A DNA stretch of 64,000 bases from Eulemur rufifrons (GCF_041146395.1 NC_090984.1:83029114-83093113); one strand, 5' to 3'; counted from the stretch's first letter, positions 27,151 through 39,594 are shown. The notes: generated by a model from the sequence alone, not told the origin. Numbers and translations are program-made.

Positions 27151-27900
27151 AGGGTTCTCCTATGAACTTGGAGAATGGATAGATCATTCATAGGTGGAAG
27201 GGAGGCAGAGTGGCATGCTACATGGAAATAAAAGCACAAGGAAGGGTTCAGACAGGAAATGAAAACTGTATACACAGAGTGAGGAAGAAACTATCCCGGA
27301 TGGAAAGTTGGACAAATCAGGTAGAAATGATTATGAAAATTTCCAAGCACCACCCTGAGGACGTGAGTTCCTGCAGAGAAAGTTTAGTTCGATATCCATA
27401 GAAAGTTTTAGGTGTGACCAGAGTCAAGCAGTGAGAATCATCCAGGGTGAAAGTGGGCCCCGGGGGACCCAAGAGAAAAATGAATAGAAGGCAGAAACAT
27501 AAAGGGGCCCATTACTACAATTCAGCATAACAAGCGCTCAGAGCACATGGTGATGGCAAGAATGGAGAGAAGGGATGAGCTAGGGTGCGTTTTAAAGGTT
27601 GAAGGGAAAGAATTCATTGCCTGGCCCAGTAGAGCTGTTAGGGAAAGAATAGGAGATGACTACAAGGATCCAAGTCTGGACAGCTTGGAGATTGGGAGTA
27701 TCATCACAAAGTCAAAGAAAATGGGAGAGGAATCTTTCTGGGAAGCTTTAAGTTTTATTTTGGATTTGATAATGGGATGCAAATATAAATATCTCGTAGT
27801 CTGTGGAAGGTGAAGGATTAGAACTTGGGTGAGAGTCATATAGGTTTAAATTTACCCACCTAAAATTGATAGTTGAGGTCAAGTATCTCTATTAGTTTTA
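27151..27900. other. Purine-rich non-coding sequence
   Basis: The stretch 27520-27850 resembles an old dispersed LINE or LTR internal relic by its tone ('AGGATGACTCCAAGG'-like text appears as 'GATGACTACAAGGATCC'), but I cannot name it. Confidence 0.35.
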
Positions 27901-27902
27901 TG

Positions 27903-28065
27903 CAGGGAGAATGGAAAGGGAAGGAGGGAGAGGGGAAGAGAAGGAAGCAGGGGAAGGAAAAAGAGAGAAAAGGAGAGGAGAGGAGAGGAGAAGAGAGAAG
28001 AAAAAGGAGCAAGTCAGGAGGAAGAAGAATCATGGCTAAGAGAAAAAAGAAGGTAAAAGTACCAG
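27903..28065 (+). repeat. Long purine tract with (GGAGA)n
   Basis: About 160 bases almost entirely A and G, including several tandem GGAGA units near 27971-27991. Such homopurine runs can form triplex (H-) DNA. An open frame here is only low-complexity Lys/Glu/Arg-rich translation. Confidence 0.85.
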
Positions 28066-28959
28066 GATGGTAAAATAATCTCTAAAGCTGAAGAGGAGCA
28101 CCTTTCTAAAGAGAAATTGTGGCCGTTAGTCAAACTCTGGCCGTTGGTAAAGCCCACTGAATATGCATGATGTCATGGACTGTACATTCACAGCACACAC
28201 AAGGCCACATTCACTCTGCTGACCTTGAGGGCAGAGCACAAGGCTTGGCTGTTCCCCGAGCCCTTGCTTCTGAAGAGAAGAAGACTGTACTGAGAGAATT
28301 TTAATTCTTGAATCAGGCTAGTTGTTAGCTATGTTGTGAAATGGGCTAGTTTTCAGAAACTGAAAAATTCATTCTGCTTATAGTCACCGTAGTAAGTAAA
28401 TGGTGGGTAATAGGCTTGGGAGAAAAATGGGCCCCCAATTGGTGTCAGGGATGGAGTGACACATCCAGGATCCACCAGTAGAGAAGAACCCACCCAGCTT
28501 GGAAGAAATGAGTCATGCCCCAACCCGAACTGTGATTCAAATACCACTTGAGTGCCTCATTAGTGAGGTCAGGAAAAACGAAACAAACTGAAACCCTATA
28601 AATCATATTAATCATAGGGAAATTTCATCATGGCATGGATTAGGTGGTGATGATGTTACAAATATAACAGAATGAACATCTAAAAAAAGAATAAGAAAAA
28701 TTGGAATTTTTCTGTGTCTTACCAGAGTCCTATGGAAGAAAGGGTGCTTGGGTTCTGTAAAATTGGTAGTGACAATATAGAGAGAAATGGAGCTATAGAA
28801 AAGATGGTTAATCCATGAGGTTATTTTGCTCATTTAAAATTTCTTTGGGAATATCCAGTTTCCTTTTTTCTTCTTATCCTGTGATTACCAAGACTTATTT
28901 TTTCTGTTGTTTTTTAAACTGTGTTTATTTAGAAATAATTTAGATTTTTATTATTTACC
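28066..28959. other. Non-coding sequence, no recognised element
   Basis: Contains a small imperfect direct repeat of 'TGGCCGTTAGTCAAA' / 'TGGCCGTTGGTAAAG' at 28121 and 28139. No other structure recognised. Confidence 0.4.
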
Positions 28960-29660
28960 AGAATTTATCTTTTTCTTCCTTTTTCAAAACCTTTAATGAT
29001 AGACATTTTCAAACTTAGATAGAAATAGAAATAATAGTAAAATGAACTCGCTCACATGCATCTATAACCGTTTCAATAATTTATCAGCACGCTGCCATTC
29101 TTAAAAAGCTATTTTTCTTCCCTTTTCTTCCTCCACTCAGAGTATTTTAAGACAAATCCTGAACATCATATTAACTCACCAGTAAATACTGTAGTATTTA
29201 CCTACCTTTTACTGATGAGAGCTTTTTAAAAAATGGAATCATGCCATTATTACAGTAATATAACTTAAAGTAACTTCTTCATATAACTGAATACTAATTC
29301 TATGTTCAAATTTTTCTGATGATCTGAAAGATGTATTTTAGAGTATGTTTGTTTAAACCAAGATGCAAACAAGGTCCACATGTTTGATTTGGTTATTACA
29401 TCTCTGAAGTATCTTTTGTTCTCTAAAAATCCATCCCTCTATTTTTATGCCATTATTTCTTAGAGAAACTGGATCTTTTGGCTTATAGAATATCTCTTTC
29501 AAAATTTTATTTATTGTGTCTTCATGATCTTGTTAAAAATGTTCTATTCCTCTTATTTCTTATAAACTGGTAGTTAAACCTACTGGCTTGATGAGATTCA
29601 GATTTAATTTTTTTAGGCAAGAATACTTTCTAAGTAGTGTTATGTATTTTCTATTATAGA
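28960..29660 (-). mobile_element. Old LINE-like block, antisense
   Basis: Runs through 'TGATAGACATTTTCAAAC', 'TATTTTAAGACAAATCCTGAAC', 'TTGATTTGGTTATTACATCTCTG' and 'GATGAGATTCAGATTTAATTTTTTTAGG', matching a frequent ancient primate repeat and the shorter copy at 26.9 kb. It is interrupted on the right by the solo LTR at 29807. Confidence 0.5.
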
Positions 29661-29806
29661 ACATCATTGTATGGTCCAGTTGTTGTATTGTTAATAATAC
29701 CAAGATTGATAAAAGAGTTTAACGAGAGCAATCTAATATTTCCATTGTGAAGTTCTTCACTGACTTTTAACCTAATTGTTTTAGCAAATGTCAGATTTGG
29801 TAATCT

Positions 29807-30236
29807 TGTTCCATGTTCTTGGTTCTTGGTGTGCTCTTGGCCAAAGAATGACCTGGCACACCAAAGTAAGGCAAGCACGAGGTGAAATTTATTGAGAGGG
29901 AGCAAGATAGGATTATAGAGCAAGAGCAAGCAATAGGTTTACAGAATGAGAGCAAGATACATTCGCCATAAACAACAAATGGACCTCCTGTTGTGACAAC
30001 AAGGCCTTGGTTATGGTCTGGGCTTTGTTTTGTATATCTGGATTGGACCCTCCCTGTGGTTCAAACGTCATCATGAAACCACTCTGATGGACACAGTTCG
30101 GAGTTATATGACCTGAGTCTTACTGCGCATGCGGATCTCCCATGAGCCCCTCTGAAAGCCCATTTTGTGGGGTGACCTGCCACGGAATCCACTTTCGTCC
30201 CTAGAAGACCTGGAATTCCTCGCTGTCTACCTGACA
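29807..30236 (-). mobile_element. Solo ERV LTR, minus strand (same family as 36921-37482)
   Basis: Aligns along its length with the LTR at 36921: shared 'GGTTCTTGG..', 'CAAAGAATGACC', 'AGGCAAGCACGA', 'TATGGTCTG', 'ACCACTTTGAT'-like and 'CCACTTTCGTCC' segments. On the minus strand an AATAAA lies at 29888-29893 (TTTATT on +). It lacks about 130 bases that the other copy has (around 37250-37400). No clear target duplication was found. No adjacent internal retroviral sequence is visible. Confidence 0.8.
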
Positions 30237-32079
30237 CCCAGATGGTGGTCTTTAAATACCATTTCCTAATTAAAAAGACTTGGAGCTCCTTCGAAAAACA
30301 CCACAAGAATGCAATAAGCCAAATCTAGAATATGGGAAATTCTACAGAACCTATGATCTCATTTCTTCTATAAATGAATAGCTTGAAAAAAAGAGAAAAA
30401 GCTAATGTGTGTTTTGTGTAGCTCTTATTTGGTTCCCAACTCAAACAAACCAACTTCAAAGATGACATATTTTAGACAACTAGAGAAAGTGGAACACTGG
30501 GTGTTACACAATATGAAAAAATTACTACATATAATACATATAATAGTAGCATTGCTATGTTAAAAAAGTCATCTGCTAGCAATATATTCTGAAGCTTTTA
30601 CAGATGATATGATATTTGGCATTGGCTTTAATGTACCTAGAAAAGAAATTGGAGGAGACAAAAGTGAAACAAATTTGGCAAACTATTGATAAAATTAGGT
30701 GCTGTGAGTTCATCACCCTGTCCTCTCGAATTCTTTTTTTTTTTTTTAGACAGTCTCACTCTTTTCAATGGAGAGATATAAAAATGCTAAAAAAAGTAAT
30801 TAATTAATCTTATTACTTAAAAAGCACAAGAAAGCAAGAAAGAATCCAGCTCAAATCCTAGGTGCCAGGGTCCAGCAACCAGCGGGATGTGTCTAAAATT
30901 CCCCTGTAGCTCCAGCTCAGGGCCTGAACCCTGCTGCGATGTCCCCCAGCCTCCGACCCCAGGCCTAGGGCAACGTGAGAGCTCCTGGGCTGCTGGCTGG
31001 AGGCTCTCTGTGTAAGGGCTGCACATGCAGCCGCATAATTCACAGAGCCCTTTTGCACACGGAGTCAATAGCTGGTCACATTCTCCACATTTTTATGCAG
31101 ATGACGCTGCACATGGTGGATACTGGGGGCTGGGGTAGCTGATGAGGAAATGACCAAGGGCAGCTCAGGAAAAAACCTCCCTAAGGGACATCACCGGAAA
31201 CCAGCCCCAAAGTGATCTCTTTTGAAACTCGGGTCAGCAGAAAACTCATGTCCTTTTTGGTTTGTTCCTTCGCCACGGCTGCAAGCCTCAGTCATGCTGG
31301 AATGTCTCTTTCTCCAGCATCCATCTCCCACACTGCTCGTTTCACCCACCCAAGGTAGAGGAGGCCTCTTTTCCATTTAGAGAACTCCTGGTGTTTCCTG
31401 TGGTGATGATTCATTTTTATTCCCTTGAATCTTCCCCAGGGCCAGATCATTGTTTTGCATATCCTTCCCACCCCCAGGAAAGAACAAAAGGCAGTATTTG
31501 GTCTTTTGGCCAGAGTCTAAGCTGGACCATTGCATCCCACACACGGCTTGAGCTAAGGGCTCCTCCAGCTCCCCTAGATTTCCCAAAGCATTTTGAGATA
31601 AAGTCTAATAGTAGGATACATTTGCTTTCCGGTCGAAGTGATGGGTTATATGATTCATCTGTTCCCTAAGATTTCCAGATATAGTCATGAAATCTGGCCT
31701 CTGCCCCTGATGCAAAACCCTTGTGTTTATAAGAAGCAACCTAAGTAACCTACCACATGTTCAGAGTCAGAAACATGCTTCCTGTTCCCCAAGTTTGTAA
31801 ACTCAGCAAGATAAATTTTCTCTTTTCAGCCACACTTGAGAAATTGATATAGTTGAAATAAGTTCTAAATAAGGCAGGTTTGAATAAGTTCTAACTCAGA
31901 ATTTTATCTTCTTAATCCTGCCTCAAGCCATAGCAAGACCACCCTTTTACATATCACTGGGACTTTCAATTGTATTTGACTTTACCAAAAAAAAACCCAA
32001 ATTCATTTCAGCAAATTTGAAGGGTGAGAGAGTGGCTCTGGCCATATAGAATTATATTTGTAGCAGATGGCAAATATCC
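30237..32079. other. Non-coding sequence, no recognised element
   Basis: A tiny 'TTTTTTTAGACAGTCTCACTCTT' at about 30731-30765 may be the 3' stub of a minus-strand Alu. A 135-codon open frame at 31262-31669 has no recognisable motif and overlaps frames on the other strand, so I do not call it a gene. Confidence 0.4.
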
Positions 32080-32230
32080 TCAGAATCACAGAACCTTGGG
32101 GTAGGCTGGACTTCAGCCAACATTATCCCTCTCCTTTCACAGGTGAGAAAACTAAAGTCCAAAGGGAGTCGTATTTTAAACCCTAAGGTTGCAGAGGTAG
32201 TAAGCGAAACCAGATTCAAAACCAGATTTT
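32080..32230 (-). mobile_element. MIR-like SINE
   Basis: 'CAACATTATCCCTCTCCTTTCACAG', 'GTGAGAAAACTAAAGTCCAAAG' and 'CAGAGGTAGTAAGCGAAACCAG' follow the MIR core in reverse order. Confidence 0.5.
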
Positions 32231-32389
32231 CCACAGAAGACTCAAAGCCCACTCTCTCACTCCTGTTACCTTCTGAAGTATCCTCCTTACTGGCTTCCAC
32301 TTCCTCATTAGTCTCTTCCTGTCCCTTCCACCTGTCATCCGTCCTGCTCCCTGCCACGGCCACCTTCTCTGCAGCACAGCTCGGGGCAT

Positions 32390-32860
32390 ATCTGTCCTGG
32401 CTCAGAACTGTTCAACAGCTCTCGGCCTGGGCTGCTCCCAAAGACATTTCAGTTGAATCTCACATTGCACTCATGTGCCCTGCCCAGTGCGTGTGGAAAA
32501 GTAGCTGCTCCTAAGCAAGTTCTGTGCTTACCTGCAGCTTTTCCCATGTGGTCTTCTCTGCCTGAGATATTTTTCCTCTTTAACAGGTGGGATCCTCCTA
32601 CCCTCTAAAGTCCCGGTTCAGACACTGCTTCCTCCATATATTCCTCATTCATTCTCCGAAGTGAAAATGGATTTCTTGCCTCCTTGCACTATACACCATG
32701 GATCTCTGTTTTAGCAGATATCATATTCTATCTGGTGTAATACTGTAGTTAATTATGAACAATCTGCTTCTTCCCACTAGGCTATAAATTCCTTTAAGTC
32801 AGAAACCAGATCTTACTTACAGCCCTAGCAGAGTTATTTGCTCAGAGTAAACAGGAAAAA
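32390..32860 (+). mobile_element. L2 LINE fragment with 3' end
   Basis: L2-type body 'GTGGTCTTCTCTGCCTGAG', 'AAAGTCCCGGTTCAGACACTGC', 'TTCCTCCATATATTCC' and the 3' end 'CCCACTAGGCTATAAATTCC', 'TTTAAGTCAGAAACCAG', 'AGCAGAGTTATTTGCTCAGAG' are in the expected order. Confidence 0.62.
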
Positions 32861-33089
32861 TAACCTTTTTTATTAAACTGGGTTGAAATCCACTATCTCT
32901 GGAAACCCAACAGCATTTAGAAATATAATTCTAAAGACCTGAAATTTAGTATTTCATGTGTTTCTATCCTTGATCGTCTTGGGTATACCAGAAGACATTT
33001 TTATCTCCTACAATGTGCCATGGATAAAAATAGGGACGATTCTTTTTTCTTTGCTATTTCCTTAGATCATGCTTAGCAAAAAGTTCAAC

Positions 33090-33185
33090 TAAACATGTAT
33101 TTATTGAATGTAGTATGTAGGAAACACTGGGCTTAGTTGCTGTAGGAGTAAAGAGATAAATAAAACCTGGGACCCTGACCATAAA
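33090..33185 (+). repeat. L2-like fragment
   Basis: 'AACATGTATTTATTGAATG', 'AAACACTGGGCTTAGTTGCTG', 'AAGAGATAAATAAAACC' fit the same ancient motif as at 26660. Confidence 0.5.
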
Positions 33186-33329
33186 ATAGTTGTGATGGGA
33201 TAACTTTCAGTTACAGACTCAAGCACCAACCCAGGCATTAACTCTTAGGCATTTTCCAAATATATAACCATTGCCAACCATCCCTTCTTGCTATTAAAGA
33301 AAGTTATAAAAGACCAACAGCCTTAGGAA

Positions 33330-33440
33330 CTACCCTTGATTAGGAATCAGAAGACCCTGGGTCTACTTCAGAACTACACCAAGTTTCTATGAATGTGACC
33401 TTGGACAAGTCACTGTCTCTGTTCATTGTCCCTTGGTAAA
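33330..33440 (+). mobile_element. MIR SINE
   Basis: 'GGAATCAGAAGACCCTGGGTC', 'ATGAATGTGACCTTGGACAAG' and 'TCACTGTCTCTG' are the diagnostic first half of MIR. Confidence 0.72.
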
Positions 33441-33552
33441 GCAGGCTCTTCATAAAAGAGGAAGAGCTCTTCATGGGTTCCTTCAAGGGCATGGGGCCTC
33501 CTATCTGGAAACATTGGGGGCCAATTCTGCAAACTTACAGTATGAGTTAAAA

Positions 33553-33690
33553 CAGTGGTTCTCAAAGTGTAGTTCCGAGACCAGTAGCATCGGTTGGGAA
33601 CTTGCTAGAAATGCACATTCTCAGGGCCTACCCTAAAGCGTCTGAATCAGAAACTCTGGTTCCTTTGTCTGAGGAATGTGGGGTTCTGGG
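33553..33690 (+). mobile_element. MER5A-like hAT MITE fragment
   Basis: Starts with the hAT terminus 'CAGTGGTTCTCAAAGTGTAG' and continues 'TTGGGAACTTGCTAGAAATGC', 'CTGAATCAGAAACTCTGG'. This is the 5' two-thirds of a MER5A-type non-autonomous hAT element. The 3' inverted repeat is not seen. Confidence 0.82.
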
Positions 33691-34499
33691 GCTTCCTTTT
33701 CCCCAGGTGGAAGGTGATGCTGGCTCTGTGGGAGGCTGAGCTGACGTAGTTTCTCCCCATCCTCCCAGCTCATGGTCCAGGCAGTTCTGTATCACCTGTA
33801 AACACTTCTGTCTGCCAAAGGCACCGCGAGCCAAGAGCACCTTCTCAGGCTCCATCTGAGGCTCAATGGACATAACGATTGGGAAAATACTTTGAAAACT
33901 GAGAGAAGCCATCCAAATGTAAATATTGCTCAAGTTGCCAACTCTTTAGGGAGGAGGTGTGTGAAAGGGGAAAACAGAATAAAAGGAAGACACACTGACG
34001 ACAGATTCTATAAACTATTCTCAACTCATGAAGAATCATCTTTTTTGGCTGTATACATAGCTTCCTTCCCTCAATTTTTTCCTGCTTGTCTGTTTATGCT
34101 TGAAACAAAGGTATAACATAGATTGAGTGAACACACAGCGACATGAAAGGAAGCCCAGTAGCCCGCGACCAGTAGGCGGCTACTTCACGTGCTCTGGCAG
34201 CGGGATTGAGAACTGTAGCGCCCTCTGGAGGGCCCAACTGGAAAGAGCACTGCCTTTGATTCCATGGCATAGTTTCCCCTCTTGCAACAACTCCCATCAC
34301 TTGAACAAAGAATCTGAATTGTTCGCATGTAGTTCAGACCCATAACCTACCACGCACAAGAATCCCATCCTCTTCAGTCCTGCCTAAGAAAGACAGATTT
34401 TGCCTTTATCAAATGTAAACTTATTTGGCCTCTTTAACTTCTGCCCTCCCTCTTCTAACAAACTGCCTGTGGGGAGCTCCTTGCCAGAGCAAGTGGTGT
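33691..34499. other. Non-coding sequence, no recognised element
   Basis: Unique-looking sequence with overlapping motif-free open frames. Confidence 0.4.
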
Positions 34500-34640
34500 A
34501 ATGAGGCGGCAAATGACTCCGAATCACAGAGCCAGAGTTTTAGTCAGACTTCTGCTGTTTACTACACAACTGTGGACAAATCCCACCTTGATCTCGTTTC
34601 CCTCAGGGAATTTGAGTGGACCATATGGACAGTATTTGTA
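34500..34640 (+). mobile_element. MIR-like SINE
   Basis: 'GAATCACAGAGCCAGAGTTTTAG', 'TGCTGTTTACTACACAACTGTGG' and 'ACAAATCCCACCTTGATCTCG' follow the MIR order (gagccagactgcc..ttactagctgtgtgacc..ggcaagt). Confidence 0.5.
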
Positions 34641-34687
34641 AACTACAAGACATTTAATATAAGGAGACATTATCATATTGCTGTTAG

Positions 34688-35071
<384 letters not shown>

Positions 35072-35208
35072 TAGACAGTCTCAGATCTGCTCCTCAGCCT
35101 GCTGTGATACATTGTTTTGGTTGAAGTATGTGAAGAAATTCAGCCTCACACAGATGAGTAGTTGGAAAAGGGAGGGGTGTTTTAACAACTTTTTAGATAT
35201 TCTTGTGG

Positions 35209-35534
35209 GTGGTTTTGTTTTGTGGGTTTTTTTTTTTTTTTTTTGAGACGGAGTCTCACTCTGTCACCCCAGGTATAGTGCAATGGCATCATCATAGCTC
35301 GCTGCAACCTTTAACTCCTTGGGCTCAAGTGATCCTTCTACCTCAGCCTTCTGAGTAGCTGGGACTACGGGCGCGAATGCCACCACGCCATCTAATTTTT
35401 TTCTGTTTTTGGTAGAGACAGGGTTCTCACTCTTGCTCAGGGTGGTCTAAAACTCCTGACCTCAAGCATTCCTCCTGTCTCAGCCTCCCAGAGTTTCAGG
35501 ATTACAGGTGTGCTAGGATTACCACACCCAGCTT
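35209..35534 (-). mobile_element. Alu SINE, minus strand
   Basis: A T-rich tail, then 'GAGACGGAGTCTCACTCTG', both arms in reverse, ending 'ACCACACCCAGC' with a small rearrangement ('GTGTGCTAGGATT'). The direct repeat ATTCTTGTGG flanks it at 35199-35208 and 35535-35544. Confidence 0.9.
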
Positions 35535-35544
35535 ATTCTTGTGG

Positions 35545-36517
35545 TTAACTATCTTTTATACTATACCAAACTACCAAAACGTTAGTGTCTTACACATTAA
35601 TAGTAATATGGAATCTGAAACCATATCAATGAACTTTTTATACCCTGTCATATTAAAATCCACTGATTATTTCAAACTTTGAAAAGATCTTTTACTCTTG
35701 CATAGGGTAAAATAGTGATTCAGAGTTACGCAAATCTTTAAAACTTTGACACATTTCATTAACAATACAAAAAACATCAAATTCACTAATATCACCACCA
35801 AATTCATCAGAAAAGTCTTCAAATATGAAGAACTTGTGAATCTCACTGTGGTGGATACAAGTTTTCCAGATTTCTAATTTTCACTTGTTTATCACAGGCA
35901 CATATCCTGTTAGTTGTTTTTCTTCAAGGGCTAAGCTCACTTTATCTTTGAGGAAAATATCGGCCAAATACTGAAGTCTGAAAAACCATAATTTGTCTGC
36001 CAGTAATTTTTTGTTTGTTTGTTTAAGTAAAAATGGTGTTCCAAAAAAAAGGGGGGGGGATCCTGTTTAGGTTGAACGAGTGTTTTTTTCGGAATGACCA
36101 TCCTACTTCAGTGTGCAGCAAACTGGGCTGTATTTGCTCCCATTCTGCCACACTGAATATAAAAAGGATGTGAATTCAAGGGTTGAGATTTAATAAAATT
36201 AAAAACTTTTACTGCTTGATCAAGGACATTCATTCTTAGGTGAAACTGGCTTTTTTTTTTTTTTTAACTGCAAGTGTATGATAGTGAAGAATACGACAAC
36301 CACTAGAAAAGTTTTGTGCCAGTACCTTGGTTTGTGCTAAGCTGCCAGCAATTTTAACCACTATCACTTTTGCACCACTTGTGAAGATACCAACCCAGGG
36401 AAAAATGACAAATAATATCTTAATATTAGTCTGAAAATAGTTTGACTTCCTGGACCACTGGGTCTCAGTGACCCCCTCCCCGCCAGGAGTCTGGGGACCA
36501 CACTTTGAGGACCACTG
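35545..36517 (-). pseudogene. hAT/Charlie-type DNA transposon fossil with transposase remnants
   Basis: Read on the minus strand, the right end is a hAT terminus: 'CAGTGGTCCTCAAAGTGTGG' starts at 36517. Further in, conceptual translation gives pieces in the order of a Charlie-type transposase: VFNFIKSQPLNS (about 36175-36215), ADIFL within an LQYLADIF-like context (35951-35990), and DEFGGDISEFD followed by FCIVNEMCQ (35745-35812). These match the region between the DDE core and the C-terminal dimerisation domain in domesticated hAT proteins such as ZBED/SCAND3/EPM2AIP1 relatives. Stops and frameshifts separate the pieces, so it is dead. The left terminus is not found; the Alu at 35209 abuts it. 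Confidence 0.72.
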
Positions 36518-36920
36518 CACTAGATAAGCTTTCTGCCCCAAAGACCAAACTGTAATTTTCTCTAAAACTTCTCCTGAGAGTTTGTCTGAAACAGATCATA
36601 GAGAGAGAACTGGAAAAGAGGCAGGGAGACCAACTACTCCAGTCCGCAAGGATTCTTCTGAGGACATCTTTTATCCTCTTCCGCCCCCTGGGGGTCAACC
36701 ATCAATACTACAGCTAGTCACAAGGGAGGACTGTTCCATGATGGGCTGGGAAAAAACAAGGAAAATGGTTTCCTTGATGAAGTGGCAGTTGCGTTATTTT
36801 ACAGCCACACTTCCTGCGTTCACTTCTAGATCTGAAGTGTGTTTGATCCTTTAGTAAGTAACACCAGGAAGAATAAACTGTCATCATGAGAAAGGCTGAG
36901 GATGTAGTCTCTGGTGAAAA
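36518..36920. other. Non-coding sequence, no recognised element
   Basis: Short unique stretch between the hAT fossil and the solo LTR. Confidence 0.4.
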
Positions 36921-37482
36921 TGTTAGGTTTCAATTTGAACCCCTCGGTTCTTGGCACGCCAATGGTCAAAGAATGACCAGGCACGCCAAAGTTAGGCAAG
37001 CACGAAAATGAGGTTCATTGAGGAGAGAAAGATACAGGTTTACAGAGCATGGTACATACGCCACGTGTGACGACTGGACCCATTGTCGCAGCAGGGCAGA
37101 CAAAAGGAAGGGCAAAGAGAGCTTGGCTATGGTCTGCATCTTATTTTATAGTGTGCAGATAGGGACCTCCCTTGTGGTTCAGAGGTCACCATGGAACCAC
37201 TTTGATTGGACAGTTGGGAGTCACATGACCTGAATCTTAACTATGCATGTGGGTTCTGGGTCACTTTCTGGGCTTTGTGGTACCCATGCCGCTTGGCCTG
37301 TGGGGTAGAGAGTCCTCTGCATTCTTTTGCAGCTGGTGCGGCCAAGTTATGATTGACAGATTCATAGGGTATTCCCTCCTCCCCCAAGTATGGAGAACTA
37401 GGGTTGGGCAGGACCAAGATTGGGGCAACAGCACCCACTTTCGTCCCCAGGAGAACTGGAATCCCTCACTATCTACCTAACA
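36921..37482 (-). mobile_element. Solo ERV LTR with 4-bp target duplication, minus strand
   Basis: 562 bases bounded by TGTTAGGT and CCTAACA-type ends (TGTTAGG at both 5' ends, i.e. a 7-bp inverted repeat with TG..CA). The flanking 4-mers are AAAA at 36917-36920 and 37483-37486. A 4-bp duplication fits class I (gammaretrovirus-like) ERVs. On the minus strand a TATA-like CTATAAAATAA lies at 37141-37151 and a decayed polyadenylation signal near 37013. No internal gag/pol/env is present, so it is a solo LTR left by LTR-LTR recombination. The family name is unknown to me. Confidence 0.88.
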
Positions 37483-38210
37483 AAAAGATCAGGTCCCTGC
37501 TTAACTCTCGGGGTGTCTCTGCCACCCCTTTCTCCCAGTGGATCCAGGGCTCAGCTGCCTGTATCTTTGAAAACTTTTGCTACCTTGTCATTGAGGAAAA
37601 AACTGTAATACCAGAGCTTTTCTCTTACTTTTCTATCCTTAAAGAAAGCAAAAAAAAAAAAAAAAAAAAAAAAGGTTCCAAGGGTCTTCACGTATAAGAA
37701 TAAAACGGAGGCCAACCTGGGATTAAAATGGCTGTCCTCTGCGCCTCATTCCGTTCTCACTGAGATCTCATGGAGAAAAATAAAATCCACACACAGATGT
37801 TCCAGTAATGGCTTTCTTCACATCGCATGATGAAGTGGCAGAGCTGGATATTTGAGAGAAACCTGAAGACCGAGGTTACCAGACGTGGGGAGAGAGGAAA
37901 GGGAAGAAATGCCATGAGCACTGGGGTGGTGGGGGAAGCCACTGGCCTGGTGGTCTCCAGGGGGCCATTCCTGCGAGGTTATTCATGTGCAAGGAATCAT
38001 GTTGCAAAGCTGAACGTAAGTTGGGGACTGTGAGTAACCAATAACGTAGAATGAGATGGAAACTCAGAATGCGCTGTGAGGCCGAGCTGAGGGAGGAGGG
38101 ATTGGGTGATGAATGAGAACTGGAAGAGAGAGATAATTGAGCTCCTTTGTCAGAAGCCTCTAATCCCTCTTAACTCCCAGGAATTCTTCAGTTACACTAA
38201 TGTCAAAGGC
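37483..38210. other. Non-coding sequence with poly(A)
   Basis: A 25-base A run lies at about 37649-37673. No SINE body is attached to it, and no other element is recognised. Confidence 0.45.
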
Positions 38211-38214
38211 AAGG

Positions 38215-38645
38215 ATGAGGTTCAGGACAATCCCAATACCTCACTATGCTCTTCAAGGCTCATCTCCATCTGGTTGCTACATATTCTCCCACTTCTGGCT
38301 CCAGCTCACCTTGAAATGCTCTAGTAAACAATTTGCAGTTTCCTAAATGAGTCACATCATCCCTAGTCTTCAGGACTGGCACTACTGCCTCCAATGCCTC
38401 TAGTAGTGCCCCTTTCTTCCTAGCTCATTCCCACTCTGCCTCCAGATCCATCTTTAATGTTCTTGACTGCCCAAGACAGGGCCTCCGCAGCCTCCCTGCA
38501 CTTAGCCCTACCTTTATACTCAGCTCTCTAGGTTGCAAACCCTTGTTTCCATCTCTCCTAAACCATAAGTGCTGCAAGGGCAGGAACTTTGTTGCATCCC
38601 TGCTGTATTCTGGGCACACAGTCCAGCGTCTTGCGTCTTCTTTAG
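38215..38645 (+). mobile_element. L2 LINE fragment with 3' end
   Basis: Body text 'CTCTTCAAGGCTCATCTCC', 'CCAGCTCACCTTGAAATGC', then the L2 3' end 'AACCATAAGTGCTGCAAGGGC', 'AGGAACTTTGTTGC', 'CCTGCTGTATTCTGGGCAC'. Diverged. Confidence 0.6.
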
Positions 38646-38887
38646 AAGGTGGGTAGTTTTATCAGAAAAGAGAGCATATGCTCCCAGGCAAAAACAATAG
38701 ATGCATACTCTAGCAGATCTGAATTCAATTATGTTTTGTTATCAATGCATACCCAGAATTATCTACTTTCTTATCCCTCCTCTCCCAAGACCTTGGGGAT
38801 CACCAACCCCTGAAGCCTCTGCTAACAAATACATAATGACGAATTATGGTCATGATGACTAATATGTATTTACCTGAGCTAAATACA

Positions 38888-39058
38888 TGTTAGGGGTAGG
38901 GAACTTTTTAATGTTGGAAGACTGCATTAGCTATAAGCAAATAAGGCCACATTCAAGAAATTTCAATTAGATATACTTAAAAATGTACATTATTTTGTAA
39001 AAATCTAACTACTAGGTACTTAAAAATTTCAAAAAATGAACACTGTTTGTTAATTTTA
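38888..39058 (-). mobile_element. Probable 3' terminal part of the hAT element at 39.6-41.2 kb
   Basis: 'TTAGGGGTAGGGAACTTTTTAATG' and 'GACTGCATTAG..GGCCACATTC' resemble the 'caggggt(a/g)gggaac..ggccacat' ends of hAT elements. It lies on the 3' side of the antisense transposase relic, separated from it only by the Alu composite. Inference from position and TIR-like text. Confidence 0.5.
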
Positions 39059-39570
<512 letters not shown>

Positions 39571-39594
39571 TTTGTTAATTTTAAAGTTAACCTT

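Noticed and set aside
31262..31669. 135-codon open frame on the plus strand
   Set aside because: No recognisable domain, no splice or Kozak context, and competing open frames on the other strand. Length is compatible with chance in GC-richer DNA.
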